Shown here: positions 1-11,110 of the stretch, piece by piece
Position numbering within the stretch: position 1 is the first letter of the stretch
Layout of the letters: the number at the start of each line of letters is the position of its first letter
Assembly (NCBI GenBank): GCA_963971575.1
Contig: OZ020616.1
Span: 36,684,306 to 36,748,305, forward strand
Direction of reading: 5' to 3'
From: Liopterus haemorrhoidalis
Lineage: Eukaryota; Arthropoda; Insecta; Coleoptera; Dytiscidae
DNA length: 64,000 bases
The notes under the pieces: generated by a model
What the model saw: the letters and a program-made list of their open reading frames with translations, nothing else
What the model was told of the DNA's origin: nothing
The model's database searches: none
Translations under genes and position numbers: made by a program

Positions 1-186
1 TCACGATAAGTCACATGCACATCTTCTTCAATCATTTTGCGCACAGCATCGATGATTTTTTTTTAATCACAACCGAGCTGTTACTGATTTTACAATAACA
101 AATGTCAAATTTTACGAATATAGTAATGACACATTTCAATATTTCCATCTAGTGGTCGTTTGTAAAAACATAAAAGGTAACCCTCG
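1..186 (-). mobile_element. mariner-type element, 5' terminal fragment
   Basis: Read on the minus strand this begins TA/CGAGGGTTACC and matches the copy starting at 29024: terminus, 5' untranslated stretch, then the piece coding A-V-R-K-M-x-E-E-D of a mariner transposase. Compared with the 29024 copy, about 255 bp holding the helix-turn-helix region are missing; the junction lies near positions 70-75. The element continues off the left edge of the window. Non-functional. Confidence 0.8.
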
Positions 187-188
187 TA

Positions 189-591
189 TTTGATGGTCGT
201 AGATAAATTAATATTGAAGAATAATTTTGTACTTTGGAATAAAACACCTAAATCTGGAGACTCCAAGGGGATGCAAGTACCCTACCTTGCCCCTTGCTGT
301 GAGTGCCAATGATTGGCGATATTTAAGTTGTTTATATTTGGCACATAATTTTGCTATTTAATGCTTAATATCGTCTCAAGAAGATATTTGAATTAATATT
401 CCGATTAAGTACGTACCTAAGTTTTTGAGATACCCATTAGATGTAGACATATTTAAAACTTTTTAGACAAGTTTAAAAAATTATTTTATGTTTACAGCCC
501 CTTTTTCAGTTATTTATCTTGTGACTTTTTTATCTTCTAAATCTCAGTGTTTATGCACAAACCTTATTATATAATTTTATTCTTGTTGCAG
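189..591. other. Intron sequence before the filamin exon
   Basis: No gene or recognisable repeat seen. It ends in a pyrimidine-rich tract and TTGTTGCAG at 583-591, a good splice acceptor for the exon that follows. Confidence 0.6.
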
Positions 592-3500
592 GTTTTCTCA
601 GAAGATGAGTTGAGTCACATTTCAATCACAGCCCAACAAAAACAGAAATTATTGAACTATCTCATCAAAATCAAAACTTCAATAGACCACTTTAAAGATT
701 CAACCGAAAACATGATATACAATACAGATTACATAGCAAAAGGAATGGGTCTAGTCACCGGGGAAGAGAATAGAAAATCAGTGTTTTTCATTTACCCAAT
801 ACCAAAAAAACACCAACCAGAAGACATAACTGTCAGCATTAAAGGTCCATATTCAACCTACGGAGAAATTACAATACCAGCACTATACCAGAAAACAATA
901 CAAAATGCAACAGAATACAAAAGATCGCTATATTTGTCTGCTAAATTAAATAGTGTGTCACCAACTTTGCAAGGTACAAGATTTTTACGCAAACTCAACT
1001 TGAGTTTTGGTGGGGGGACAGAATTTGATATACAGATAAGAATAAAGGTCACGAAAGCTTATGCTAAGGTTATCTACATTCCTAAAAAAGCTGGAATACA
1101 CGAAGTACATCTAACAACAAATGGGCATAATTTAATTGGTTCACCATTTATAGTCCCAATAGATTCACCAAGTAACAGATACTACGAAGACGATTCTTTA
1201 AGTGAGGATGAACCAGAAACGATCTTAATAAGCAAGAAATACATATCGGGAATTGTAGATGTAGAAGGCGAGAAAATGATACTGAAAGAAAATGGAACAC
1301 TGGAGAAAATATCTAAGGGTAATCATCACATCAAAGAGGATATTAAATATTTGTCACAAGTAAATAAGGAAACGATGGATAAAGAAAAAGAAAGAAATAA
1401 AATAAATCAAATTGAAAATCCTACAAAAGACGAATGCAAAAGACAAATATCTGATAAATTAAACAGAAAGCTATTTTCTGAAGCGGAAATCATTTTGACA
1501 GGTAATGAAAGTAAAATAAATGACGCTGTCAAATTGAACAATAATGAAGTTGACAAAAATTACAATGACCTTGACAGTCTAAATCAGAACTTTGAAGAGA
1601 AATCTGGAGAGTTTGAAAAATGTAATAAAACAATTAAAGAGAATGGAACAAAGTGTGAGGTTGACGATTTTTATATAAAGGATTGCGAATATTCCGAGAA
1701 TAATCATAAAAAACCACCCAACGAAATTATTTCAAAAACAGACAATCATAACTTAAAACCTCAAAGTACCAATTATAAGTTAGAAATGACTGACGAAAAC
1801 CTAAAAATAGAAGTAGAAACGTACGAAGATAAACCTACCAAGTTTTCAACACAAAAAACTAAAAGTACTTCGCTAGAAAATAGTTTTAACTATGACACAA
1901 CAGACTTTAAATTACAGAAAACAGAAAATAAATCCAAATTTTTGCGTACACTTCCATTAAAATCAGAATTAGAACATGGAATTTTGGACAATGAAAATAC
2001 CAATATTCAAAATCTTGAATTTTTTTCAGTCAAACCAAAAAAGAAAAGTAGTGAGAATATAGAAAATAATGTAAAATCCAACCAAAACACTAAAAAAACA
2101 GAATGTCAATCCAAAATTTTACAAAATTCTTCCAAAATACCTGAAATGGTTGACGAAATGGAAAACAATTTACAAAAAGAAATAATATGTGAAGCTAGAA
2201 AAATTCAAAGAGCCATAAGTAGAGACGTTGATGAAGATCTAAGAAAAGAACAACCGGAATGGAATAATTACGAATTCAATGATTTAGATACAAATGAAAA
2301 TGTACACAAAATATCAGATAAAATATATAAAACAATAGATAAGAATATATCAAAAACAAATGATGTGGAAAACAAATGTGCGGAAGATTTAGATAATGAT
2401 AACGCTGCCAAAAATTTGTCAACACCTGATATATTAGATAACAACATTACACCAAACAATTATATTCAAATAAATTATTGTGAAATCCAAAATGATTATT
2501 CTAAAATTAAAAAAACATTTTCAAGTAAAGACCCATTTTATTCTGAAGAATTTTCTGACACTAAAAATGAAATAACTAATAATTTATTAATAAATAAAAT
2601 GGTTAACCTTTTTGAAGAAAAAATAAACACCAATCAAGAAATTTTAAATGAAAGTTACAAAAAAGACAAACAAACAAACAAGAAAAATTTTGATAGTCCA
2701 GATATTTTAAAATGTCATTCAACAAAAATAAAAACTAAAAACAAAACCCATTCCGAAAGCACCTACCCTCAAAATGTAAAAGAATATAAAACGCTATCAA
2801 AAAAACTAAAAAGAATTGGTATATCTTGTAAATCATATGATAAGAAACAAAGATTTTTAAAAAGCATTTTACGACAAGATATTAATAAAAGAAATGAAAA
2901 GAAACTATCACCAGTTTTTGAGAATGAAGAACTGGATACAGATGATAATTTTTCAAGTATTGAATATATTTCAAATATATCTAATGACGTACCAAATAGA
3001 ATACAAGATTTCAAAATAAAGTTATTTGAAAGTAATGATTCCTCTTCAATAAATAAAACTGAAGAAGTGAAACCTATTAAAAAAGAACAATTAGAATTCA
3101 TTTCCAGTATAAAAATAGAAAAAACAAAAATTTTAGAAGTAGATGGAATAGTGGATAGTAATATTAAAATATTTACTAATTCCCAAGAAAATATTTCAGT
3201 TTCCAAAAAGGAACCTGTTGAGTTAAAACTTCTACCGATAGAGGGATTAGTAAAAAATAAAAGACAGTTATTTGAAAATGACACTAGTTTTAAATTTAAT
3301 CCCGATTATCATTTAAGAAAAAATTTACCTACGAAATCCAAACAGACTGAAACTATAAGTATGAAGCAAACAGAAACAAATAATGAATTTGTTGATAAAA
3401 ATATAACAAAATCTGAAGAATGTAACTTAACAGAAAATTTACCCACAAATTCTAAAATTGATGTAATTGAAAAGAAAAATCAGGTTCTATCTACAAATTT

Positions 3501-3637
3501 TAATGAATTGGAAGACATTAAAATACCTACTGTTGGGGAAAGAATAAGTTTGCTGTTGAAATCTGCTTCAAAAGAATTTATAAAGCCAGATAACAGTGAA
3601 CAGGAAATACAGGATAAGAAACAAAAAATTACTTCAG
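592..3637 (+). CDS. Filamin-repeat protein, internal exon (3' part of gene)
   Basis: Open for 3,046 bases without a stop. The exon starts after TTGTTGCAG at 591 (phase 0, codon GTT) and ends at G3637 before GTAAGA. Exon residues 50-190 resemble one filamin/ABP280 immunoglobulin-like repeat: GMGLVTGEEN at the start, an ITVSIKGPYS strand in the middle, and GIHEVHLTTNG followed by GSPFIVPI at the end, with an insertion of about 50 residues between the halves. The rest (residues 191-1015) is very rich in Lys, Asn, Glu and Ser with no recognisable fold, so probably disordered. Filamin repeats in other proteins bind partners or link actin, but no actin-binding domain is visible and upstream exons lie outside the window. 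Joined to 9388-9995 it gives 1,217 residues. Reading past the donor gives 27 more residues and a stop at 3720, which could be a retained-intron form. The filamin call is fairly sure; the role is unknown. Confidence 0.8.
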
Positions 3638-3993
3638 GTAAGATTTTTCTACTTATCGATTACACAGGCCAGTATATTATTATTATTTTTTATATAAAGG
3701 TTTTGGAAAATAATAAATAAAAACAATTATGCCTCACATTTAGATTTATTTATATTTTTAGCAAAATTTCAACAGGTAAATAAAGAATTCAGCTTTTTTT
3801 GACAATTTTATATTATTTATAGAAACAAACTACGTTTCTCCAGTGATTCTTGACTTCATTAGGTACTACAATAATAATATCTACACATAAATGTATGTAA
3901 AATATGTACAACGGTTGTTTTATATTTACCTATACTCTATACTAATTTAAACATATGTTATAGTAACTAGTATATCACTATTTATATTAATAA

Positions 3994-5205
3994 TCAATTC
4001 AATTCAATTCAATTTATTTTAATTAATACTATTACATTTGATTTACCTATTACAATTTATTCTATATATATTTATTCCTTACATTATAATTTTAACTAAA
4101 ATATAAATTTAATTTCTGCCTGCTGGCTTGAAATCTATTTTGCATTATTTCTTATTATTTTCTTTTTCTTTGATTTCCTTTCTCCTCTCTATTACCTCTT
4201 TCATCCATGTGTATCCGCAGCCATTTCCGTTTAAAATATCTTCTCTTGTTCCTCCTTTGCTTCTCATTTCTTCACATCCTTCCAGCATATGTTCAACCGT
4301 CTCCCTTTCTTCTCTGCACATTCTACATCGTTTATCCTCCTCTTTTAACCAAAATTTGTTTGTTTTTTCTTCATTCCCACATCTAAACCTTGCAATTATT
4401 CTTTTCCCGTTTCCCTTTTCTTTTAGATACAGCGGTCTTTGCGTACTCCAATTTTTCTTGTACTTATAATTGTACCTTGATCCGCTTATTCTCGCGCTTA
4501 ATTCTTGTTGTTGTATGTCCTTCATTCTTTCCTATTATCTCCTGTATTCCCATGTCCACTCTCTCTTTTCCCTCCTTACTTCTTCTGTTGAATAGCCTCC
4601 GTATTCGTACATTTTACTTCTTTTTATCTCCCATTTTGATGTTTTTTTTTTCTGTTATCTCTATTTTCTAATTCCTTCCAGCATTCGTTTAATAATTGTT
4701 TTTCTTGGTTCTTTGTTATATTTTCTTCAAATCTTATTGCTCTTTTAAGGGCTTCTATTTTAATTTTGTACACTTTCGTCTCCTCTAATACTATGTACTC
4801 TGGTGTACATCCATCTAGACCCAACATCCACTTAAGATACTTATTCTGCACCTTCTCTAGCGGCTCATGCTCCTCCCATCTCCACACCTCTGCTCCATAC
4901 ATGATAATGCTTTTTATTAGGGCTTCGAACATGAGCATTATTATGTGATATTCACCTTTAAATTTTCTTTCACCTAAGCTCCAGATCTGCGGAATTGCTA
5001 GCATTGCACTTTTACTTAGCTGCTTAATATGTTCCCCTGTTCCTCCATTGCATGGGAATTGGTGTCCTAAGTATTTGTGAGTCTTAACTTTTTCAATTTC
5101 CTTTCCTTCCCATTCCCATTTCTCTTATTTCTGTCTCCCTCCTCCTTTTTTAAAAACCATTATTTTTGACTTCTCCGTGTTTATCAGCAGTTTTTTTTTT
5201 TTTTT
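3994..5205 (-). mobile_element. Non-LTR retrotransposon (family LINE-A), 3' fragment
   Basis: On the minus strand the pieces read as the end of a LINE ORF2. First, near 5160-5000, comes KSKIMVFKKGGG and then KYLG-like text. Then 5004-4624 reads YGAEVWRWEEHEPLEKVQNK and KYLKWMLGLDG, the region after the reverse transcriptase palm. Then 4525-4145 ends in a CRMC...H...C zinc-knuckle-like motif. Frames are broken between pieces. The same family is at 22915-24450 (+) and 10318-11110 (-). The 3' end carries several TTGAA units (3994-4020). It is 5'-truncated near a T-run at 5195. Dead copy. Confidence 0.75.
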
Positions 5206-5350
5206 TAGTATTTATTTAGGGATTTCAGCATTGCCTTTAATTCAATTTCCTTAGTTGCCAGCAATACAATATTTATATTAATATTTCACTAAGATAAGAA
5301 AAACAACCGTTGTAATTATTTTATAAATATTTAGATATTATTATTGTAGC

Positions 5351-5390
5351 ACTTGATGAAGCCAATAATCGCTTTGCGAAACGTTGTAAG
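5351..5390 (+). ncRNA. Hammerhead-ribozyme-like core (Penelope-like remnant)
   Basis: TTGATGA (5354-5360), then a stem-II-like segment, then GCGAAACGTT. Penelope-like elements carry minimal hammerheads of the form CTGATGA, stem II, GAAA and a tiny stem III. The first core base is changed (TTGATGA), so activity is doubtful. Confidence 0.4.
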
Positions 5391-5420
5391 TTTCTGGAAA
5401 TAATATAAAAAAATAATAAG

Positions 5421-5620
5421 TGTGAATTTTCACACATTTCAGGGTTTTGTAGGTATTTAATAAAATTAAGAAGGCAACACAATACCACATGTCTACGAAT
5501 ATTTGTTCTGTAATCACATCAAAATCAACAGATTTTAGATAATTTTTATTCATTATTTGGGTACTGAGAGCTTCCATTTAATTATTATAAACAAAATTTA
5601 AATAATTTGACAAAAATCCC
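5421..5620 (+). repeat. Interspersed repeat D
   Basis: Starts TGTGAATTTTCACACATTTC and is shared, with gaps, with 45279-45415 just downstream of LRR3 exon 1; a short inverted match lies near 55885-55960. Class unknown. The first 14 bases form an imperfect palindrome. 5206-5350 and 5621-5900 show nothing else. Confidence 0.45.
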
Positions 5621-5899
5621 ATCATTTTTTTCTTCATTTGCTTCGTATTCAAGTCTTCATTAGATTAATAAGAAATATATTGATAAAAGGCTTATTTTTT
5701 TTAAATTTCAGAAACGTATTTCTCAGTATTAACAATGTTTGATTATTATTTGATTTATAAGTATTTCATTACTAGTTTAGTGTGGTGTTCAAACTCGGTC
5801 CTCAGCTGTTAAATATTTTTTATTTAAAAAAAAAAACACAATATCTCAGCAGTCAATACAAAAAATCCATAACATTACTAGCCATAATTTAGCCATAAA

Positions 5900-6440
5900 T
5901 TAAAAAGTAGTTAATTTTGTCAAAAACACAAAAACGCAATCGGATCAAAAATTCTTCTCTTACGTTTCCGGCTCAGATCATTATATATTACCTAAAGATT
6001 TTTCAGATTTTTAGTTTAACCTTTTTGGGTAAAAGGACGCCTCCTTTTACTTGTCCCGCCGGACAAGAACTTTTTTAGCACATTTTTGGTTAAAATCATG
6101 TTAAAAAAAAATATTTTTAAAAACTACTTTTCGTTCCTTAATCTACGTCCTAAGAGCTTTCTTTCGATATCACACAATAATTTAAAAAAATATATTTTTT
6201 ATCAACAACATATTTCGAAAAACTAACCTAATTAAAAATTCCTATTGAACTATTCTGGTTTCCATAAATGTTCATTATAGAGATATTTTTTAGATTTTTT
6301 GGTAAATCCTTGTGAGAGATAGGGTGTGGGACAAAAAGGGGGACATATTTTTGGAAAAAATCCCATAAAAAAATTGAATTTTCAAAAATAAAATTTTCTT
6401 GTTGATCCATGCATAAAGCTGGTAAGCCACTTAAAAATTA
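5900..6440 (-). repeat. Interspersed repeat A, inverted copy
   Basis: Reverse-complement match to 54905-55415, including TGATCAAAAATTCTT, CCAGATTTTTAGTTT-like text and a segment near 6300 mentioning a poly-A/T rich block. Family A elsewhere carries AGGGTTTTGTAGGTATGACC, a CTGTCTGTCTG run and GTTGAAATTTGGCATG. It is unclassified, possibly the 3' part of a non-LTR element. Confidence 0.45.
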
Positions 6441-6756
6441 AAAAATTAGAATCCATTTATCATAACAATGAGATGAGGTCACAGGTGCAAATATTACTTC
6501 CCATGTTGCCACTTCTCTAATTGTCAAAAAAGTTAGATTATATCGAACTACTTCTAAAAAAAGATTGAAAACCAATATTTCCTATGGAGGAAAGGAATTA
6601 GCAGTTTTTTTCAATCAATTTGTCGTGATATTTATGGTTTAAATTATGACTGTGAATGTATGTTATGACTATGTATGATTAACTGTGTAATGTAATACAA
6701 GATAAAATGATAATTTCATTGTATAAGAATCATCAGAAATAATTGTTTTTAGAAAT

Positions 6757-6987
6757 GTGTTCTTTTCGTCCTTTTTATACAATAACGTCGTTCATGGGGG
6801 TAGAATGATGAAATTTGGCATTTTTACATTACGTATCCCAACTGTTGTAAAATTGTTTAATTCTACAACAGATTTAGTACGTGTTCGTTTCTTTTTCGGG
6901 CTACTGACAGATTTACCTCTCGATTGTTGTACACCGATTTTATTCACTTTAGAAATGCTGACATCAAATGCAGCAGCAACTCTCTAA
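6757..6987 (-). pseudogene. IS630/Tc1-type transposase N-terminal fragment
   Basis: Translating the minus strand from 6987 gives RVAAAFDVSISKVNKI, a helix-turn-helix-like segment, then SPKKKRTRTKSVVELNNF followed by an I-R-N-V segment. This order (HTH, S-P-K-K-K-R linker, then D/N-F...IR) resembles the N-terminus of a DDE_3-type transposase common in insects. It runs into a stop in the next 20 residues and no catalytic domain follows. A weak but specific resemblance. Confidence 0.4.
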
Positions 6988-7206
6988 AAACTTAATTAAC
7001 AATTATTTGTAGAAAAATATTCAAGTGAAAAGACCATAGATATAAACAAAATTTAATATATACTTACATCTCTACACATTTTAAATCCATTTAAGGTCCA
7101 GCATTATCTCACTCTCTTTCAAAATAATTAATAAGAGACAAAACTATTCCTTGAGTGCGGCTACTAAGAGCTTTCGGCATTTTTATTACAATAATATTTT
7201 ATTTAG

Positions 7207-7250
7207 TTTGACATTTAAGTGTGGTTAAACATCCACACTTAAATGTCAAA
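7207..7250. repeat. Perfect inverted repeat (18-bp arms)
   Basis: TTTGACATTTAAGTGTGG at 7207-7224, loop TTAAACAT, and its exact reverse complement at 7233-7250. Could be a tiny fold-back MITE core; no TSD could be defined. Confidence 0.7.
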
Positions 7251-7399
7251 CCTGGCTTAAAAATGACTGAACAGTACAATCTAAACGTGACAACGTGTAA
7301 AAACGTTACCAATATTAAGTAAAAAATGTACCAACTGATTAATGGTCTGCTGTTGGTTAAATTATATTATAACATTGGTACTTGAAATAACCAAGTGTG

Positions 7400-7970
7400 A
7401 CGTCACCTCATATTTATTGTGAATGGAGTTTTTAAATTCTTTTATTAAATACATAATTGTTTATATTTATCTCCGTATGTGTTTTTTGAACTCGCAGTAT
7501 TTTTTTCTATATGTGGGTCAAAGAGTTGTATAAGCATGCCAAATTTCAACTTTCTATGTTAAGCCGTTTGTCTACAATTTCTACCGTACAGACCAGAGTC
7601 GCAGTAAGGAAAACTTGCGCTAGGGGTAAGGCCGTGTTTTTGACGCCCTTGACAAATAAAAAAAAAAATCCTCACTGCTCAAAATCATAGTGATGAGCAA
7701 AGCCAAAAAAAAAAGGTCCTCACCTCTCAAAATCCAAGTGATGAGCAAAACAAAAAGGTCCTCGTCTTCACAATGGGACCCTTAATTAATCAAGCCCGCC
7801 AACACCCCTTCCTTAGTGCGCCCAGGGCCATCGCCTCCTCTGCCCCCCCCCCCCTCTACTGCGGCTCTGGTACAGACAGACAGACACATGAGGGATTTTT
7901 GTTATAAGGGATTTTTGGTGATTATACCTACCAAACCCTAAAATCAGCTGTGGCCACCACGTTTTAACGT
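7400..7970 (-). repeat. Interspersed repeat A, inverted copy split by hAT MITE
   Basis: Contains the reverse complement of the family A marks: GCATGCCAAATTTCAAC (7536-7552), TAGAAATTGTAGxCAAA-type text, and TACCTACCAAACCCTAAAA at the end. It is interrupted by the hAT MITE at 7594-7869. Confidence 0.55.
7594..7869. mobile_element. hAT MITE inside repeat A, 8-bp TSD GTACAGAC
   Basis: Terminal inverted repeats CAGAGTCGCAGTA and TACTGCGGCTCTG, flanked by GTACAGAC at 7586-7593 and 7870-7877. The interior contains a minisatellite of two to three units of about 45 bp (7660-7770) with GGTCCTCACCTCTCAAAATC and GTGATGAGCAAA, the same unit as at 49240-49385. No coding capacity. Confidence 0.85.
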
Positions 7971-8357
7971 TTAAATGAGGCTTTTGATAATTTTATTTAG
8001 CAAAAGGTTATTTCAATCGTTAAGGTACCTGTACACTGTAGATAATTATCTAGCTAGAGTGGGCACTATCTATCTAGACTACTCTAGTATTGTGTATACA
8101 CTGTAGAGCGATTTTACTCTATTAGAGCAACGGTAGAGCAGTTTAGAGCAAATCTAGCTAGAGGAAATCTAGATGCTACATAAACGCGTGTATACTGTCC
8201 TTAGAGATAGAGCTGGATAGAGCAGATTTGCTAGAGCAAGTCTATATGCATGTCGTGCGCGTGTACACCTATAGAGATTATTTAGTCTAGCTTCTGTCTA
8301 GCTAGTGTTTGAAAAATCTACAATAAAATTATTTACATACGTAGTTTGCATACTTGC

Positions 8358-8680
8358 ATGATGCGTTCCCGGCAAAAAGAAGTCGCTGCTGCTCTAGTAA
8401 TATATTCTTTGATGCAAAAAAAAGAAGCATAAAAATAAGAGGTTGTGGGTAAGGGAGTGGATATCAAAAAGAGAACAAGAGGGAGTACATACAAAGTTAT
8501 TACAAGAAATAAGTTCTCAAGACATAGCTTCATATGAAAATTTTATACGAATGTCACAAAGTGATTTTGAGTATTTGTTGGAACGAATTACTCCAAAAAT
8601 TAAAAAACAAGACACTCATCTTCGAAATGCGATATCACCGTCAGAGCGGCTTACACTTACATTATTTCTATTTTTATATG
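8358..8680 (+). pseudogene. PIF/Harbinger transposase, N-terminal remnant
   Basis: Starts at ATG 8358 or 8361 (MRSRQKEVAAALVIYSL), then needs a +1 shift at the A-run near 8414-8421 to continue as LWVREWISKREQEG, SYENFIRMSQSDFEYLL and KKQDTHLRNAISPSERL. This is the standard N-terminal DNA-binding part of Harbinger transposases; the DDE domain is absent. After about 8680 the reading runs into the antisense of the MADF gene. Confidence 0.75.
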
Positions 8681-8813
8681 CTTTCAAACTACAATCCCAT
8701 AGTTCAGGACGAGCTTCTACCAACTCAATGAGTTTGTAAACTTTTTCTCTCTCCCAACTAAATTTTGAGTCATGTTCGTTTAACGGCACTGTTTCAGACA
8801 AAGATTCGTCCAT
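8670..8813 (-). pseudogene. MADF-domain protein of Harbinger element, N-terminal remnant
   Basis: Minus strand from ATG at 8813: after about 18 acidic residues, SWEREKVYKLIELVEARPEL followed by WDCSLKAYKNRN, a typical start of a MADF (Myb/SANT-like) domain. In Harbinger elements the second protein helps bring the transposase to DNA. It is cut off by the same internal deletion that cuts the transposase. Confidence 0.7.
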
Positions 8814-9387
8814 TTTGATTTAAATTAAACAAAAGTTAAATCAAATTAAACAAAATACATTCAAAATTTCATAACAACTACCAATTTAATTGTTACTAGA
8901 GAAAAAAATTATTCAACCTGTTGAATAGAGCTAGAGCAGTCTATCTAGAGCGTCCTTAGTAAACTGACAAGTGTACACAGCACGCCATCTGTCTAGCTAG
9001 ATCCTCTACCTAGAGTCTCCAGTCATGGTTGCTAGAGTACTCTAGCGAGAGCGTCTTGCCACTTGTGTACATTACTAGAGCTAGACGCTCTACCTAGATC
9101 CTAGAATGGTTCTCGCTAGAGCGCTCTAGCAGCTGTTTACACTTGTAGACTCAAAATAGAACCCTCTAGCTAGATCAACTCTAGCTAAAAAATCTACAGT
9201 GTACAGGTACCTTTACAAAGCTCGTGACAACTTACAAAAATAAAAATTGCATTTAGTTCCTCTTAAATTTTTGGAATAGCTTATATATGATGTGGTAAAC
9301 ACAAAAATTAATCATTATGCAATATATAATCGTATCAAATTATATCGTATCAAGTTATAAATTTTAATTATGTTTTTTATGTTTCAG

Positions 9388-9995
9388 AAGACCAAAAATT
9401 AGTAGAAGTTGTTCCTCTATCTAAATCTATAACATCGGTAACATCAGTAATAGTAGAAAACAAAACAGACAAGGAATCTCGAAAAGAGAAGAGAAAATGC
9501 GAAAAACTTACAAAGAAAAGGCTTTCTAGATTTGAAAAAGCAAAACATTTTTTCAAAAGTCTGGAAGATACTAGAGAAGATTTGTCGTATAATTATCCCA
9601 CCATAATAGAACAAAAACTAGAAAAAAGTATTTCAGACTCTTGTTTGATATCAGATAAAAATAATCACAATAAAACCATAACAGGAAGTTCAAAATCCAT
9701 TGATGTACTCGAGAGATTTTCAATAAACAATCTATATACAGATGAAGAATTGAACGAGTTTAATGGAATTTCTAATAATAATGCTGTAGTGGCATCACTG
9801 ACTTCACTTGACGAAGATTCAAGTAAGATACAGTGTAAAGAAACACATAAAAATGAAGATTTGAGAGAACATATGCAGAAAAATTATCCGCATCTTCAAG
9901 ATTCTGATTCAGGTTTAAAGCCAAAGGCAGTTGTTGCAAATAATAACCCTGGCAGGTTCTGGCTCGCTAAATCGGAAGAAGATGTGTTTGTTTAA
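9388..9995 (+). CDS. Filamin-repeat protein, terminal exon
   Basis: Acceptor ATGTTTCAG ends at 9387. The exon supplies two bases of the split Glu codon, then DQKLVEVVPLSKS, a basic stretch with RKEKRKCEKLTKKRLSRF, and an acidic tail ending KSEEDVFV at TAA 9993-9995. No known domain is visible. Codon use and the Lys/Asn/Ser-rich character match the upstream exon, and the phase matches exactly. The track of open sequence starts only at 9582, but the frame is open from the splice site. Confidence 0.75.
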
Positions 9996-10192
9996 TTTTT
10001 ATTTTATTTTTTAATATTTGACTGTTTTGTTAATTATGTGATAATGTTTACTATGTACAGGGCCCAGACATACTTAAATGTTTAGCGATGTTAATGAGAA
10101 TTTTATAGGTATACTAAAAAAGTATAGTAACAACATTTATGCGAATTGACAAGATTCAATGAAAGCGTATGTAATATTTGACTTCTTATAAA

Positions 10193-10198
10193 AATAAA
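10193..10198 (+). terminator. Polyadenylation signal of the filamin-repeat gene
   Basis: AATAAA about 200 bp after the stop codon at 9995, with T/G-rich sequence following. It is the first canonical hexamer after the stop. Confidence 0.5.
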
Positions 10199-10317
10199 AA
10201 CTGTTATTGATAGACCATGTTATTATTATTCAAGTAACAATGTTACTTGCTCCCCCCCCTTGCTGGCTTATGATATTACACAGGTAATAAAAGCAGAAAT
10301 TAAATTTTTCATTATAA

Positions 10318-11110
10318 TATATAATCCTTTATTTCCCTTTCGGTGATTAGGGTATTTACAACAATAACAAAACATATCATATCTCATATCAACATCCCAA
10401 CGTCATATTAACCATACATTACATTACATTACTATTTATTTTATTCCATTCTCTTCCTTTCCAACCATTTCTTCACCTCTCCTTCTATGACCGTTCCTTC
10501 CTCCCCATTCTCAGGTAACCTCAGCCCCCTTCCTTCCTTCCTTTTCCCCCCTACGGCTTCCCACCGGGCCTCTTCCTTCCTTCCTTTACACCTTCCTGTT
10601 ATCCTTCCCCAATCTCAATCCTTCTTGCCTCTAATTTCCTCGCCTAACTCCCCCCCCCCCTTCCACCTTCATGCAAGAGGTCTAATGTGTTCCCTGACCC
10701 CACTGTCATCTCACTACACCTCTTCGCGAGGTGCTCTATATCTTCTACCTCCTCCCCTCACATCCTGCGTTCAGGGTATTAACCATTACAAATAGAAACA
10801 AAACAATCAAAAATAAATAACGTACAAAACAATACAATTTACAATATTTTTTATCTCATTTCTTTCTTCTTGCTCCAGTGTCCCTCTCTTTCTTCCTATT
10901 CTCATTCTGGTTTACCTCTCCGATCTCCTTCCTTCTTGCTTCCAGTTCTCTCGGCCATCTTTAATTTATTTTATTCCGTTCTCTTCCCTTCCAACCATTT
11001 CTTCACCCCTCCTCCTATCTCCCTTCCTTCCTCCCCATTTCCAGGTAACCTCAGCCCCCTTTCTTTCTTCCACTTCTCCCCTTCTGCTTCCCACTGGGCT
11101 TTAAAATCTG
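10318..11110 (-). mobile_element. LINE-A 3' fragment with internal duplication
   Basis: Reverse-complement match to 23860-24440 of the LINE-A copy at 22915-24450, including the 3' end GGGAATAAAG-type terminus near 10320-10335. The block TTCTCTTCC...CCCACTGGGC occurs twice (about 10438-10570 and 10968-11102), so the 3' region is duplicated about 530 bp apart. Only the zinc-knuckle end of ORF2 remains. Confidence 0.7.

Larger units (their letters stand above)
8023..9212. mobile_element. PIF/Harbinger DNA transposon, internally deleted
   Basis: TIRs start AGGTACCTGTACACTGTAG at both ends (21 bp identical), with TSD TTA at 8020-8022 and 9213-9215. Inside are the N-terminal part of a Harbinger transposase (+) and the N-terminal part of a MADF/Myb-like protein (-), the two genes that PIF/Harbinger elements carry. 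They now meet tail to tail near 8670 because everything between was deleted. The subterminal 250 bp at each end are packed with CTAG words such as TCTAGCTAGA, possibly transposase binding sites. 1,190 bp. Confidence 0.9.
3638..9387 (+). other. Intron of filamin-repeat gene (5.75 kb)
   Basis: Donor GTAAGA at 3638 and acceptor ATGTTTCAG at 9379-9387. One codon base (G) stays before the donor and two (AA) follow the acceptor, together GAA (Glu), so the frame is kept. The intron holds non-LTR, hAT, Harbinger, Penelope-like and unclassified repeats listed separately. Positions 3721-3993 and 6441-6756 show nothing recognisable. Confidence 0.8.

Noticed and set aside
858..2459. Other minus-strand frames across the filamin exon
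   Set aside because: Antisense shadows of the same exon without start or splice support.
2769..3284. 171-codon open frame antisense to the filamin exon
   Set aside because: Shadow of the AT-rich coding exon; Ser/Phe/Leu-rich low complexity with no domain.
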